A stretch of 64,000 nucleotides of DNA from Haematobia irritans (taxonomy: Eukaryota; Arthropoda; Insecta; Diptera; Muscidae): contig NC_134398.1 of the NCBI RefSeq assembly GCF_050003625.1, forward strand, positions 105,934,578 to 105,998,577. The letters run 5' to 3'. Shown here in pieces: positions 1 to 11,279 of this stretch. Position 1 is the stretch's first letter. The number at the start of each line of letters is the position of its first letter. The position numbers and the translations under genes were made by a program. Under the pieces are notes generated by a model. The model had not been told where the DNA came from. It ran no database searches and saw nothing but the letters and a program-made list of their open reading frames with translations.

Positions 1-1
1 G

Positions 2-446
2 ATGGAACCATCTGCTTTCGGTTGGCAAATAATTCGGTTGAGGCAACGAATTTGTTTTCTGGGTGTATTAAACATAGAGTCGCTGCCACATCTAGCCCAG
101 ACCCAAGGACGTGTAAGTTATGGCTTTCATGATATCCATATGAAGGTATACAAAAGCGATCAGCCAAAGGATACCGAAACGGACAAGCCTCCGCTAGAGT
201 CAGCAGTGAAAAAAATCTCCTAGCGAAGCCGAAGGAGACATAAAACCTGCAGACTATGGCGAAAATCATATGCGGGAAGTTTCTACAGGCTCAAGCCTCA
301 CCAAAGCTGAACCGCGGATTGTTGCGAGAGTCACCGAGATCTGTGAAGAGGAAGCCCTTGATGACTCAATTGAAGCGGCTGATGTGACGGTAGTTGAAAA
401 TTTGGATGGTTCTACGGTTCCTCCAGATAAATCTTCACCATTGTAA
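2..446 (+). pseudogene. LINE ORF1 C-terminal fragment, frameshifted
   Basis: Residues encoded here (IESLPHLAQTQGRVSYGFHD and onward) match the middle and C-terminal part of the 409-residue ORF1 of copy 2, the region resembling the DUF4780-type domain of insect LINE ORF1 proteins. The ORF1 product is expected to bind RNA and form the retrotransposition particle. The frame breaks near position 205 at an A-rich run, but the matching sequence continues to a stop at 444-446. It overlaps the start of ORF2 as in copy 2. The domain name is from memory of the family; the match to copy 2 is seen directly. Confidence 0.8.
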
Positions 447-871
447 GGCCGCTTGTGCTGCCTTAAAAGTTCTCCTGATGAAAGGAGACATAAATATAGT
501 TCTTATTCAAGAACCATACATATATAAGAACAAGATCTGTGAATTAAGCACTCCGGGTTTCAAACTTTTGCATAATACCGGTAACGATATAAATCGAGCA
601 TGTATAATTGCTAAAAACGAACTAAACTTGTTTCTGCTTCCTTCATTGAGCAATGCAGACACTGTCGTAGCCAGTCTAGAGATATCCACATGCAAATATT
701 GGGTATCTTCGGTCTACATGGGACATGATAGGGATATACCACCCTGTGCCGTTAAGACCTTAGTTGAGGAGTCACTAAAAACAAAGACAAAACTCATTAT
801 GGGATGCGATGCAAATGCACATCATAGTATTTGGGGAAGTAGTGATACTAATGCAAGGGGAGAGTCGCTAA
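394..871 (+). pseudogene. LINE ORF2 start: endonuclease domain, N-terminal part
   Basis: This is the beginning of ORF2, encoding an APE-like endonuclease that nicks target DNA. Motifs visible are the N of QINLHHC, IQEPY, and DANAHHSIWG. The frame is open up to DTNARGESLI and then runs into foreign DNA at 872, ending at a chance stop at 940-942. The remaining endonuclease and the RT continue from 3992. The ORF2 start overlaps the end of ORF1 in another frame, the arrangement also seen in copy 2. Confidence 0.9.
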
Positions 872-1162
872 TATATATATTAATACGCTACACTTTTTTT
901 TGGGTACATATTGTTGGCGCGGGAGGTGGTGTTGTGGGGTAAATTTGGTATCAAATGAAAGGTAATTTTCTGTAGATATGGCGAATCGTTTTAATTTTTT
1001 TAATTGATGCATTTTTCATGGAGAAAATTGCATTTTACTAAAATTATTGACGTTGTTGTCGTTGTTGTGTTGTAGTTTGAGAGTGAGAGCGAGAGAGTTG
1101 TTGTTTGGTTTGTTGTAGAGTGTGGGTGCGTGTGGGTGTGTGTGCATTGTCTGTTGGCTTTT

Positions 1163-2431
1163 GTTATGCTGGCATGGGGGAGAGTAAGTTTGAGAGTGAT
1201 AATGTGAGAGTTGATTGGGAGCTAAAGCAATGGGAATAATAGAATTGTACGATGGGTGGGTGGGGGAGTGTGGTGGGTGGTTTGATGTTTTACGTAGTAA
1301 AGTGATCACTTAGCCGTATATATTTCTAAAGTCGTTACAAATAGAAAAGTAATATTAACTGATTTTGTTAACGAAAATTTAGAACAATACAATACACAAT
1401 TTTAGTTAAAATTTATTTAAGGCTACGGATATAGGGATGCCATATACGGATATATGGCTACTACAATAGGGGTATATTTTCGATAAGTATGGACATTAAT
1501 ATCACTAACTTTTGAGGTTTTTCTATGAAAAAAAAATGTATAAGTAAAAGAGAATAAAATGTTCGTATGAAATCTTTGTGAACATGTTAAGACTTTTTGC
1601 ATAAACATAGAGCGGATTCACTTCGAGATATATTTGTAAATTGAAGTTTATTTTACGAAAATACATATATTTGAGAATTATATCATTATGCCAATATGTT
1701 CCCTAATTAAGGTGATGATTAAAACATTGTCTGCAAAATCGGAAGGATGTCATTTTTCAAATTATCTAGACCGGCTACATGACAAATATGAGAAGGCGAT
1801 CGTGGTAAATTTGATAAGGTCAATTTAAAGGTGATTTAACTATGGACAGATTGGTAATTAGTACGATGAAATTTTAATCTACACAAAAAAAAAGAAAATA
1901 TAGGTATTTTTTTGGAAAATTTTAGTACATTGTTTTTTTTTTCATTGAAACATGTTACAAATAAATGAATACGTTTTGTGGAATTGAAGAAAATTTGTTA
2001 CAAGTATTAATGTTTTTTCTATTGTATAAGAAAATTTCACATGTTAAAGGAAAATATTGGATTTAAAAATTGTTAAAATGTCTATAGCGCTGTACGAAGT
2101 TCAAGACAGGTACAATTGTAGTAAAATTTACTTATTTGATAGACTTATGAACTCAATTTAAGTAAACTTCTCTCATTTTAGGATAATATGAACTATTTTA
2201 TTTTTTAATAAAATTATGTATTATATTTGTATAAACTTTTATTTTTAATTCACATCAATAAATTAAGCAAAAAATTATTCATATAAGGAACATTTGCTCA
2301 CATTGGGCAAAATGTAACCAATCTTTATGAACTAGGATAAAGTTCATTTGATATTAGCGCCGCCTTTTTTGAGTGTACTTTCCCAAAATTATTGCTATGC
2401 TGGCATGGAGAGTAAGTTTGAGAGTAATAAG
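1163..2431 (+). repeat. Direct repeat pair inside the Helitron-like insertion
   Basis: A motif reading gctatgctggcatgg followed by agagtaagtttgagagt... occurs at about 1166-1200 and again at about 2395-2430. The stretch between them and out to 3100 shows no convincing coding potential; short open frames there are AT-rich chance products. The repeat may reflect internal duplication or a nested relative. Confidence 0.6.
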
Positions 2432-3234
2432 GAGAGATGGTTTTAGTTGACGGAATGTTTGGTTACATATGAATGTAAATCGAACGATACATATATGTTA
2501 TGTGAAATTTATGTCAATATGTCAGATAATGCTTAATATAATATTATCTCTAAACTTGAAGGACATCATTTTTAAGATACTCGAGTAATACTACATTTAA
2601 AAACATGAAAATATGGATGAAACAATTGTGATGTGAGAATTACGAAAATTTACTAAATATCGGTTTGCATGACTGGTTGTAAATGCACCGATCTAAAGAT
2701 CTATCCCAAATAGAAGACGATCGGACTTAAATACATGTATGGAAAGATGGGACAACAGACACAGCTAACCCAATTTTGAATGTATTTCTTAGGATTCGAT
2801 TTTAAGTAATTGGTACTGTTTGTTTGGTTTAGGATAGAATTGATGGGGAGACGAGAGTGAGTTAAAGAAATGACAATAATAGTATAAGGTTTTATAAAAC
2901 TAAACACTGGGCACATTAGTATGTTGAAAGGTGGTGTGTGGTTTGGGGAGTCAGAATTGAGTTTATTCTTAATGAAAGGGTTTGCTTTCAGTAAAGGAGC
3001 AATAATAAAAATATATAATAATCTCCATATAACAAAAAATTTCAATTTGGTTTTAAAATTAAAATATATGGAAAATGCATTATAAAACTCATCATAGAAA
3101 ATCGGTGTGTATCCTTAAGAGCATCTTTTATTTTACAACCTTTTCAGATTACAAAATATTTTGTGTATTGAAAGAAAGGCAGACACACGAACTCGAATGA
3201 ATTTTGGATTTTCCATTTTTGAAAGTTCGTTTCG

Positions 3235-3805
3235 TTTGTATGAGAAAACATTAATTATCAAATATGAACGTTTCCAAATTTTTGGACTGGGAATTCATTC
3301 AAATGTTAACATCGTTTGTACTTTCTTCTTGACACATATTGTATATGTTCGTTTATTACTCGACAACAAAATATGAAGTGACTGGCATTTCGAAATAGAG
3401 AAACCAAAATCAATATTCTTTTGTTTGGATTACGAAGGAAAGCTTTCGTTCGATATACAGGAACAGGGCGTAAGTGACTTGCCTTAGAAATAGAGGAACA
3501 AAAATCAAATCAAAAAGTACTAATTTTTGAAAATCATACAAACGACACGAATTTTCAAAAATATCCCATTTTCCAAATATCCCAAATTCATTCGAATTCG
3601 AGTGACTGGCTTATTTCGAATGGGTTTTCGATCGATATACAAGAACAGAACATTAATATTCTGTTGTAGAGTAGCAAACGAACGTATGCAATATGTGTCA
3701 ATAAAAAAGTAAAAACTTTGTTAAAATTTAAATAAATTCTCAGGCCAAAAAATTGAAAATAATCATCTTTGACAATCAATGTGTGTATTCTCATACAAAC
3801 AAAAC
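3235..3805. repeat. Diverged inverted repeat near the Helitron 3' end
   Basis: The stretch 3235-3375 on the plus strand resembles the reverse complement of about 3650-3805. Both read gtttgtatgagaa..., then a block ending near tgacacatattg and cgtttrytactc. The two chance frames they encode share strings such as LLTHIAYVRLLLYN and FLTHIVYVRLLLDN. Similarity is roughly three-quarters by eye. It forms a large imperfect palindrome upstream of the terminal hairpin. Confidence 0.6.
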
Positions 3806-3960
3806 GAAATATCAAAACGTTTTTCTTTTGAATGTGTTTTCGTTCCATATACAAAACATAACTACAGCTAAGTGTGTAAATTCTTTGATATGTGGATATA
3901 GGGGTCGCTAGAGTTCCATATCATCTAGGACCTTTATACCACCCGTTAGAAGCTTATAAT

Positions 3961-3991
3961 GCACTCGAGTTTCGAGTGCCGGGAAGGCTAG
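3961..3991 (+). other. Helitron 3' terminal hairpin and CTAG end
   Basis: Stem gcactcga (3961-3968) pairs perfectly with tcgagtgc (3972-3979) around a 3-nt loop. Eight bases later comes CTAG, and the next base starts the interrupted LINE sequence. In Helitrons this structure acts as the transposition terminator. Confidence 0.75.
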
Positions 3992-6020
3992 TAGAGTTTA
4001 TTTTGCGTACTAACCTGGTTGTTTGCAATAAGGGAGATGCACCAACCTTCGTCACCAGGAACAGACAAGAGGTTTTGGACGTAACGTTGACCTCTCCGGA
4101 ACTGAATGATAAGATATCTGAGTGGCAAGTTTTGAGGGAACATAGCTTCTCAGATCATCGCTACATCAGTTTCAGATTGGCTGTTCGTACTTCAAAGACC
4201 ATATTTCCGCCAAATGTTAGGAAAGCTGATTGGAATAGGTATAGGGAATCGTTCAATTTGATGATACCGGAAATGCCGGAGACAAATATGAGCACTGTGC
4301 AAGATATCGAACACGCAGTGGAGCGGATTACGAAGGCCTTCAACATTTCACTGAAAGCTGCTTGCCCTAGAGGAAAGCCAAGGGGAAAAAATCGGCCGCC
4401 ATGGTGGACTACGGAGTTAAGTAATATGAGGAAATCCTGCAGGAAGCTCTTTAACAAAGCAAAGTCCACAAGAGCTCCGGAGGATTGGGACACTTACAAG
4501 ATGAATCTGAGAGAATATAAACGAGAACTGAGAAGGTCTCAACAAAACTCTTGGGATGATTACTGTAGCAGTATTGAGAATACGTCAGAGGCTTCCAGAC
4601 TACGGAAGGTACTAGCATCCACTAACACCGCTCCAGGTTTCATTAAAACATCGGAGGGAAATTGGACAACGTCCAGTGAGGAGACGTTGGAGGTACTTTT
4701 GGACACACACTTCCCTGGAAATCAGACGGTTGAACCATGTTCCGGCGGTGTAACAGAGGCTCGGCGATCACTTCATATCGAGGAAATTGTGTCGGAATCT
4801 AGAATAAAATGGGCTTTAAATAGCTTTGGATCATTCAAATCCCCCGGACCTGATGGAAGTACTCCGGCGGAGTTACAGGCAGTGGCTGAAAGAATTATCC
4901 CCTGGTTGACGGTGATATATAAACAATGTGTAAACTTAGCATATATTCCAGAAAAGTGGAGGGAAACAAAAGTCGTCTTCATACCTAAAGCAGGAAAAGC
5001 CTCTCACTCGAGTGCGAAGGATTTCTGACCAATCAGCTTATCCTCATTCCTACTTAAGACCCTGGAGAGGATGATAGACATGTATCTTAGAACTAGCGTG
5101 GATTCAAGTTTGCTCTCGAAACGACAGCATGCATACTCGAAGGGCAGGTCTACTGAGACCGCATTGCATGAACTGGTCAGCTTTATTGAAAGCTCACTAT
5201 CTGTCAAAGAATACACAATCGTGGCGTTTCTAGACATCGAAGGGGCGTTCAATAATGTTCTTCCGAGCTCGATATTAAATGGACTGACAACTCTGAATGT
5301 TGATCCAGGTATACTTAGGCTGTTAGACGAACTTCTAATAAAGAGACGTATTTCAGCCACACTAGGGCAAGCAAACATACAAAGGTATGTGAACAGAGTC
5401 ACTCCCCAAGGAGGAGTTCTATCACCTCTTCTTTGGAATGTTGCTATAAACTGGTTTCTCTAGAAAAAGAAAGGATAAAAGTGGTGGCATACGCAGATGA
5501 TGTGGCGCTAGCAGTCAGGGGAAAATTCCCATCCACAATCAGAGATATTATACAGAGAGCTCTCCGGATGACTGAGAAATGGGCGAAAGATAATGGTCTT
5601 GGTGTAAATCCAGCAAAGACAAAACTAGTCATGTACTGCAAAGATCGCAAAACTCCCACGGTTAGGCCCATTTCCTTAGGGGGTACTGAAATTCCCTTTG
5701 GTGAGTGTGCAAAATACCTTGGCGTTATTTTGGACAGGAAGCTGAATTTTAGGCTTAATATTGAAGAGAGGGCGAGAAAAGCCACGGTAGCTTTGTACTC
5801 GTGCAAAAAGGCAATAGGGAAAAAGTGGGGACTAAGACCAAAAATTGTCCATTGGCTATATGGTGTTGTAGTCTGGTGGCCGGCACTTCAGAAACCGACT
5901 TGTTTAGATAAAGTTCAGCGTATGGCGAGCTTATGTATCTCAGGCGCATTTAGTAAGACAGGAACAGACTCCCTTAATATCATGCTACATCTATTGCCTT
6001 TAGACATTTTGGCCAAATAG
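3992..6020 (+). pseudogene. LINE copy 1 ORF2: endonuclease end and reverse transcriptase, broken
   Basis: Continues ORF2 after the insertion. The endonuclease tail includes EVLDVTL and SDHRYISF. The RT shows VVFIPKAGK, FLDIEGAFNNV, PQGGVLSPLLWN and the catalytic AYADDVALAV. Lesions relative to copy 2 are: a CGA to TGA stop at 5026-5028 just before the PISLSSFLLKTLE motif; a 7-bp deletion with frameshift near 5448; an in-frame deletion of about 27 bp near 5860 between short gctata repeats; and a CAG to TAG stop at 6018-6020. It cannot produce a functional polyprotein. Confidence 0.92.
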
Positions 6021-7031
6021 TCAGCTGCAACAACGGCTGTGCGGTTGCGCGAGCTATCGCTGTGGTCGGAAAAAATGTACGGTCATAGTTCGGTCCTCAA
6101 AGTAATGCCAGATGTGCCTAACGCAGTGGATTACACCCTGGCAAAACCACTTTTCTTTGAAACTCTAATTCCCAACAGTGAGGCGTGGTGTACACAGACC
6201 CCGGGGAATAAAAGATATATAGATTTCTATACTGATGTCTCCAAATTGAATGGACAAGTGGGGTTCGGAGTATATTCTAAGGATCTGGAAATTCGAATAG
6301 CGAAAAGATTACCTAATCACTGTAGTGTTTTTCAGGCTGAAATATTGGCAATAAGAGAGGTGGTGAATTGGCTGAGAAGTAATGTTCCAACAAATATTGG
6401 CATTAATATATACTCAGACAGTCAACCTGCAATAAAATCCTTGGACTCTGTGTTCCTTAACTCAAAAACGGCCATAGACTGCCGCAAATCTCTCAACGAG
6501 ATGGCTAAGCAGTACAATATTCACCTAACATGGGTGCCTGGGCATAGGAACATACCGGGGAACTGTGAAGCAGATGTGTTAGCAAGGCTAGGAACTACCT
6601 TACATATTCCAGGGGAACTAGAATCTGTTGGTATGCCTCTGGCCACCTGCAAGCTCTTACTGCGTGAGAAGGCTGTTATGATGGCCAATATTCGATGGGA
6701 AAATTGCAAGGGTTGTAACGACACCAAGCAAATATGGCCCCATTTAAACTTAAACCGCACACAAGATATGCTAGTGTTCTCAAGGCGTCAGATAGCACTC
6801 CTAATATCTGCTATAACGGGTCGCTGCCTGATAGGCGAATTTGCAAAAACTATAGGTGCGAAGTATAATGACTATTGTATAAGCTGTCATGAGTGTCCTG
6901 CTTTTTGTGTAAGGCGTAAGCGAATTTTAGGAGCATATAGCTTTAGATTACTGGCTGACCTGGAAAACGTTAACTTAAGCAGTTTGTTAATGTTTTTGGA
7001 GCAATCTGGTTGGTTCCACAAAAGTAAATAA
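6021..7031 (+). pseudogene. LINE copy 1 RNase H and C-terminal zinc region, degraded
   Basis: This is the RNase H domain that follows the RT in this LINE lineage. The acidic positions are visible in [25 protein letters not shown] and NCEADVLA. The first motif has V where copy 2 has G (TDGSK). The C-terminal Cys/His tail is internally deleted: CISCH joins directly to ECPAFC, whereas copy 2 keeps about a dozen residues between. The 3' untranslated region and tail follow. Confidence 0.9.
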
Positions 7032-7175
7032 TAGAGAAGGTTCAGTGGTTAAGACTAGAAGTGCCCATATGTAATAGGTACTTTTAGTTAAATGTGGTAT
7101 CACAATGGACTGAATAGTCTAAGTGAGCCTGAAATTTAATCGGGCTGCCACTTTACCCTAACCTAACCTAACCTA
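7032..7175 (+). repeat. LINE copy 1 3' UTR and (CCTAA)n tail
   Basis: The 3' untranslated part ends in cgggctgccactttac followed by CCTAA pentamers at 7157-7175. The reverse complement of the same end is seen at 23101-23210 (copy 2) and 49566-49690 (copy 5), so this is the family's 3' terminus. The pentamer tail probably plays the part that (TAA)n plays in I elements. After 7175 the sequence switches to a Gag fragment on the other strand. Confidence 0.85.
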
Positions 7176-7434
7176 GGGTAATTTGGGTGTAGCAAGGTGT
7201 TGTGGGGTCTTCCGCATTTTCGACACATATTTTTAGATCGACAATCTCTAAATCGGTGACTTCTCGCCAGACAGTTTACACAATACACTTCTCGTAGGAT
7301 CCAAATATTTCGCTGTTTCGGAGACATTTTCAAAAATTTAGGGCAAACCTTAAGTTCATGGAATTTGTTACACAGCTTGCACTTGTAGACGTTGGGAGTT
7401 CGCTTTTGATTAGATACGGATGATCTGGAATGTA
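7176..7434 (-). pseudogene. Gag zinc-finger fragment of a BEL/Pao-type element
   Basis: The minus strand reads a Cys/His-rich stretch, YKCKLCNKFHELKVCPKF, then YCVNCLARSHRFRDC and MCRKCGRPHNTLLHP. This is the zinc-binding region typical of BEL/Pao Gag. It resembles but is not the same as the zinc region at 10690-10830, so it comes from another element. The open frame runs straight into the LINE tail at 7175, so LINE copy 1 appears to have inserted into this gag sequence. The rest is missing or lies left of the window. Confidence 0.7.
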
Positions 7435-7495
7435 TGAGTTCATGTTAATAAATGAAAATGATTATGGTGTGAGTAAATTATTAATATTTGAAATT

Positions 7496-8361
7496 TTAAT
7501 TTTTGAGTGTTTCCGCTTCATCGACAGTGTTGGAAAAGGGCAAGTAGCATAATTTTGCTATGGGACGAGTCAACGTTCCTGTTTCTGTTCGCACATCTGC
7601 GACTCGTACTTTCGTGTCGGAACCACAATACGTTTTTACAATTCGGCCCAGGAGCCATTCATATGGAGGGAGCAAATCGTCAATTACAACGACAAGATCA
7701 TTTACTTTTAAGTTAGGTGCGGAAGATTTCCATTTATAACGTTTGTGCATGGTCTTTAAGTACTCTTCTTTCCATCTTAGAGCAAATTGATGATGAAGAG
7801 CCTTCAGTTTAGTCCATTTATTTATCAAAAATAATTTGGGAAAAATGGGTTCTGGGAGCGCAAGTAGTGGAGAACCTCTCAAAAAATGTCCTGGTGTTAT
7901 AGCTGTAAGATCAGATGGGTCTTCTGACGTTGCCGAAATAGGACGAGAGTTCAAAACTCCTTCTATTCGAGAAAGAAGAGATGAGAATTGCTCAAATGTA
8001 AATCTATGTGCGCCGGCGAGTTTCTTAAAATGAGTTTTGAAACTGAGTCCAAAAAAGGGTTCAAAGTTAGTAATGCGCTTTTGTGAGGTAGCGGCTTTGA
8101 ATCACGTAAAGCTTGATATTCAATATTATAATATTTTTGCTGAGTTAGCGATATAATACGGGTTTTTGTAAATTGTATCTCTCTTTGAGAGATTTCAATA
8201 GTATGAGTTATGTTGTTATTCGAATGAGGGCGAATGTTGTGGAAAAAACGAAATACGTATGACAAAACACGCAAAGCCCTCGAATATGAGGAAAATCGAG
8301 AAGTAATTTCAGTTTCTTCAACACTGACTTGATGAGAAGTCACTTTAGATTGTGTTTGCAA
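7496..8361 (-). pseudogene. BEL/Pao integrase region, catalytic core deleted
   Basis: The upstream part (SSYSRALRVLSYVFRFFHN) is the linker before integrase. It then jumps near 8045 into HFKKLAGAHRFTFEQF, the end of the integrase core, and continues as LNSRPISATSEDPSDL, TPGHFLRGSPL and a C-terminal DUF5641-type domain (KVNDLVVVIDD, WLLGRIVKTYCG) ending ETLKN. The zinc-binding N-terminus and most of the DDE core are absent. A frameshift separates 7963-8361 from 7496-7954. Confidence 0.85.
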
Positions 8362-8412
8362 ATTTGGAATTACGGGATTTTTCGTTGGCCAAGTGGATTC
8401 GGGATTTGTAAG

Positions 8413-8997
8413 TCACGAAGAGCCATTCCACCAAAGGAAATTTGCTGCTAGATCTCGGGGACTAGATCCTCGGGTGCCAATATCGGCAAGATTATGAGGC
8501 GTAGCAAAATATCTCCATTTGGCATTTGGTACAAGTTCGTGTATCTGGGCTGTTCGGTTGGCTACATAGGTCTCCCAACAGTACGGAGGTTTCGATAGCC
8601 ATCCGAGAACAATTGATGCATCGGACCATAGAGTTATTGACGCAATTTGATTTCCGAATATTTGTGAAACGTATTTTACTAAATGGGACAATAAAAGCGC
8701 ACCATTTAGTTCTAATTTGGGCAAAGATACTGGTTTGAGTGGAGCTACTTTACTTTTCGCCATAAACAAATTCGAGAAAACTGTTGAAGTGGAGGTTTGC
8801 AATCTGAGGTACACACAAGCACAGTAAGGTCCTTTAGAGGCATCGCAAAATTCATGTATTTGGATTTCATCTGTGGGCATATACTGAATCCACCGAGGTA
8901 ACTCTATTACATCCATTTGGGACAAGTCATCTAATACATTATTCCAATTGCGAAGGGAAGGGAAGGGAAATAAAAATAAAATAAAATATTTCATCAT
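8413..8997 (-). pseudogene. BEL/Pao RNase H-like domain
   Basis: Contains IQIHEFCDASKGPYCACVYL, then PKLELNGALLLSHLV, TLWSDASIVLGWL and NLADIGTRGSSPRDL. These are the typical conserved blocks of the Pao RNase H (peptidase A17-associated) region. It follows the RT after a frameshifted gap at 8998-9060. No stop falls within this piece. Confidence 0.85.
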
Positions 8998-9060
8998 CCC
9001 AACCAGATTTCTCCATCCAGAGATGCTGCATAAGCATCTTGGCTCTTATTATTACAGGAG

Positions 9061-10388
9061 TTACCCATCCTGGTCAAAGAGTTGAGCTACTTGGGAAAGT
9101 ACTTGACGCTTTGTAGTGGATGTATGATTTTGAGCAGAAATTGTGGAATATGAGAATTTATCGCTAAGAGCATTCCATTTAATTCCAAGTGTCTTCGTTG
9201 AACTTGATTCAGAGAAACGCAATAAGTCCAAATCATACATGTCGGGAAGTAGATCTTTCAGCAATTCGGGATCATTTGCTGTGATCTTCTTTAAGGGAAA
9301 CCCTGCTGAATTGAGTACGGTGACTAAAGACTTGCGAGATGCAATGGTTTCTTCAGAATAGAATCCTTTGATAAGCTCTATCTTCGGGATGTATCTTTAT
9401 TTGTCGATACATTTTTTGAATGTCTCCACTGTATACATATTTGTATTTTCTCCAATTGAGAATAGAGTAGATCAAATCATTTTGGAGTGTGGGACCAGTG
9501 TAGAGCACATCATTAAGAGAAAACCCTGATTTCGATTTGCGGGATGCTTGAATACTATTCGCACTTTAGTGGATTTATGTTCCGGCCGAACTACCGCATG
9601 ATGAGGGAGGTAAAATGAATAAAATTTCCCCTGCGCACATATTTCTTGAGAGGAAGTTTCTTCCATATGATTTAAAGTGATGTACTCTCGAAGTACAGAG
9701 TTATATTGATCTTGGAGATCGGGATCTTTTAACAATGTCCTTTCCATTCTTGTATACTGTCCAAGAACAGTGAATCTGGACGAACCAAGAGAAATGGTTT
9801 CAGGAAACTCTTTTCTGAAAGGAAGCCTTACAACATAACGACTATCATCGTCACGGGTTGTTGTTGCGGCATACAAATTTTCACAAAATTTCTCGGAATC
9901 TGAGATTTCAGGGACAGAAGGGACTTCTTCAATTTCCCAGAATTTTTTAAGTATATCACTGAGTGTGTCAGATTCAAGAGCGTAAACTTTCGTTGTGAAT
10001 GAGAGATATGATTCTGTTGGCATAGCACCCATCTGAGCACCCATCCGAATATGGTATTGTAGGCAGAAGCGCAACCATATATATCTTTTTTAATGCCATC
10101 AATATTGATGAATCGCTCAGAGTCATTGCCAAGTATGAGATCAATATGAGATGAGATATTAAAATTAGGGTCAGCTAAATCGAGTTCCAAAAGCTCTGGA
10201 CACTTCGGAATCTCAAACGAGACAGCCGGTAGCTTTCTTGTAACCTTTGGGAGGATAATAGCATTAATCGAAAGTCTGATATTGTGCCTTTGAGAATAGA
10301 GGACTAAATCACATTCCTTGTCGGCAAACTGGGTTATTCCTCCAATTCCACCGATTTCATAACGAGATTTCCGGAATGGGATATTCAA
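9061..10388 (-). pseudogene. BEL/Pao protease end and reverse transcriptase, core deleted
   Basis: The protease tail (FNISSHIDLILGND) is followed by the RT N-terminal region (KFYSFYLPHHAVVRPEHKST, KVRIVFKHPANRN). At about 9355-9395 the sequence jumps from the fingers region (QIKIHPEDRAYQRI) straight to SEETIASRKSL, which lies after the YxDD box in intact relatives. The catalytic palm segment is therefore missing. Multiple frame changes lie between. The end part FSESSSTKTLGIKWN is the RT connection region. Confidence 0.85.
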
Positions 10389-10597
10389 AAGGGTTCTAAT
10401 TTTTCAGACAAAAAAGTTCTTTGCGAGCCTGGATCAATTAAGGCTCTTATTGTGAAAAGTTCGCCTTTGTGTTCTATTTGGACTAAGACAGTCCTGAGCA
10501 AAATAGTCTCATTATTTTGGTAGAAATTTGCATCTACTCGAGTATAAGCCTCTTTATAAGTTGAGGGTGTAGGATGCCGAGAATTATGTTGAGCCAC
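10385..10597 (-). pseudogene. BEL/Pao aspartic protease fragment
   Basis: Contains FTIRALIDPGSQRTFLSE, the DUF1758-type retropepsin core. The active-site triplet is D-P-G, as is usual in BEL/Pao. It follows Gag on the same strand and overlaps the next frame by 4 bases, consistent with a frameshift in what was once one polyprotein. Confidence 0.82.
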
Positions 10598-10662
10598 ATT
10601 TCGTTCAGTTGTTTCAGAAGTGTTTGAATTCTGAGATGGGTTGTTTGAATTTTGCTTGCGCT

Positions 10663-11256
10663 CTAAATGTAAAAGACTATGATGAGACTTTTTACAAGTG
10701 AAACACTTTCACTTTTGCAGTTTGTTTTCACATGAGAAGCAGAGAGACAATTGATGCAGAGTTTCTTTTTAAATGCAAAATCAATGCGCTCTTGTGGCGA
10801 AAATTTTCGAAAATCTGGGCAAATGCGAATGCTATGCTCTAAATTGCATAGAGAACAAGTAACATTTAGCTTTTCTTGAGAAGTGTACGATTGTATTTTG
10901 TTTGCATTTTGAGACAAATATTTTTGAGGCACATCATTGTGAACTTTCAATTTTCGGAACCTTGATATCCGCTCAACCACTTCAAATCGATTGACTAAAA
11001 ATTCGTCCATTTGGGACCAACTAGGTAGCTCGCGATGGGACTTAAGAGATTGTTCCCATTGGGATATCGTTTCCTCAGGAAGCTTTGTAGAGACTAAATA
11101 AATTAGAATGAGATCCCAGGATTCGATATGAACGTTCAGTGAAGCCAATGTGCTAAGACAGTCTTTCACTGTGGAATGTATCCTATGTAAGGATTCACTA
11201 CTTTCGCTCGTGGCTACGGGAATATTGAATAATATTTTAAGTTGGTTATCAAACAA
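10663..11256 (-). pseudogene. BEL/Pao Gag C-terminal part with zinc finger
   Basis: Carries the second half of the DUF1759-like region (ESWDLILIYLVSTKLPEET), then a Cys/His array: CSLCNLEHSIRICPDFRKF and LCINCLSASHVKTNC. This is the nucleic-acid-binding part of Gag. It follows the N-terminal Gag piece after a short frame-broken gap. The frame goes off at the array's end near 10670. Confidence 0.85.
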
Positions 11257-11279
11257 AACGCGCTTATTTTCGTAACGAG

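Larger units (their letters stand above)
1..871 (+). mobile_element. LINE copy 1, 5' part (RNase H-bearing I-superfamily non-LTR element)
   Basis: This is the upstream part of a non-LTR retrotransposon whose better preserved relative lies at 23101-28128 on the other strand. It enters the window inside ORF1 and runs into the endonuclease region of ORF2. The reading is interrupted at 871/872 by a 3.1 kb insertion and resumes at 3992. The junction is exact when compared with copy 2. The 5' end of the element lies outside the window. Confidence 0.9.
872..3991 (+). mobile_element. Helitron-like non-autonomous insertion in LINE copy 1
   Basis: The 3120-bp segment sits exactly between A and T of the LINE sequence gctaa|tagag, as judged against copy 2, with no target-site duplication. 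Its 3' end has a perfect 8-bp hairpin (3961-3979), an 8-nt spacer and then CTAG (3988-3991). A-T insertion, a 3' hairpin and a CTRR end are the classic Helitron signature. The 5' end begins TATATATATTAATACG and lacks the expected TC. No Rep/helicase coding is seen, so it would depend on another element. The left end contains ggtatcaaatgaaaggt, a string I associate with insect Helitrons (memory, not checked). Confidence 0.75.

Noticed and set aside
2701..3045. 114-residue minus-strand frame inside the Helitron-like insertion
   Set aside because: Composition is AT-driven (Ile, Phe, Asn, Pro), with no motif and no match to Rep or helicase blocks.
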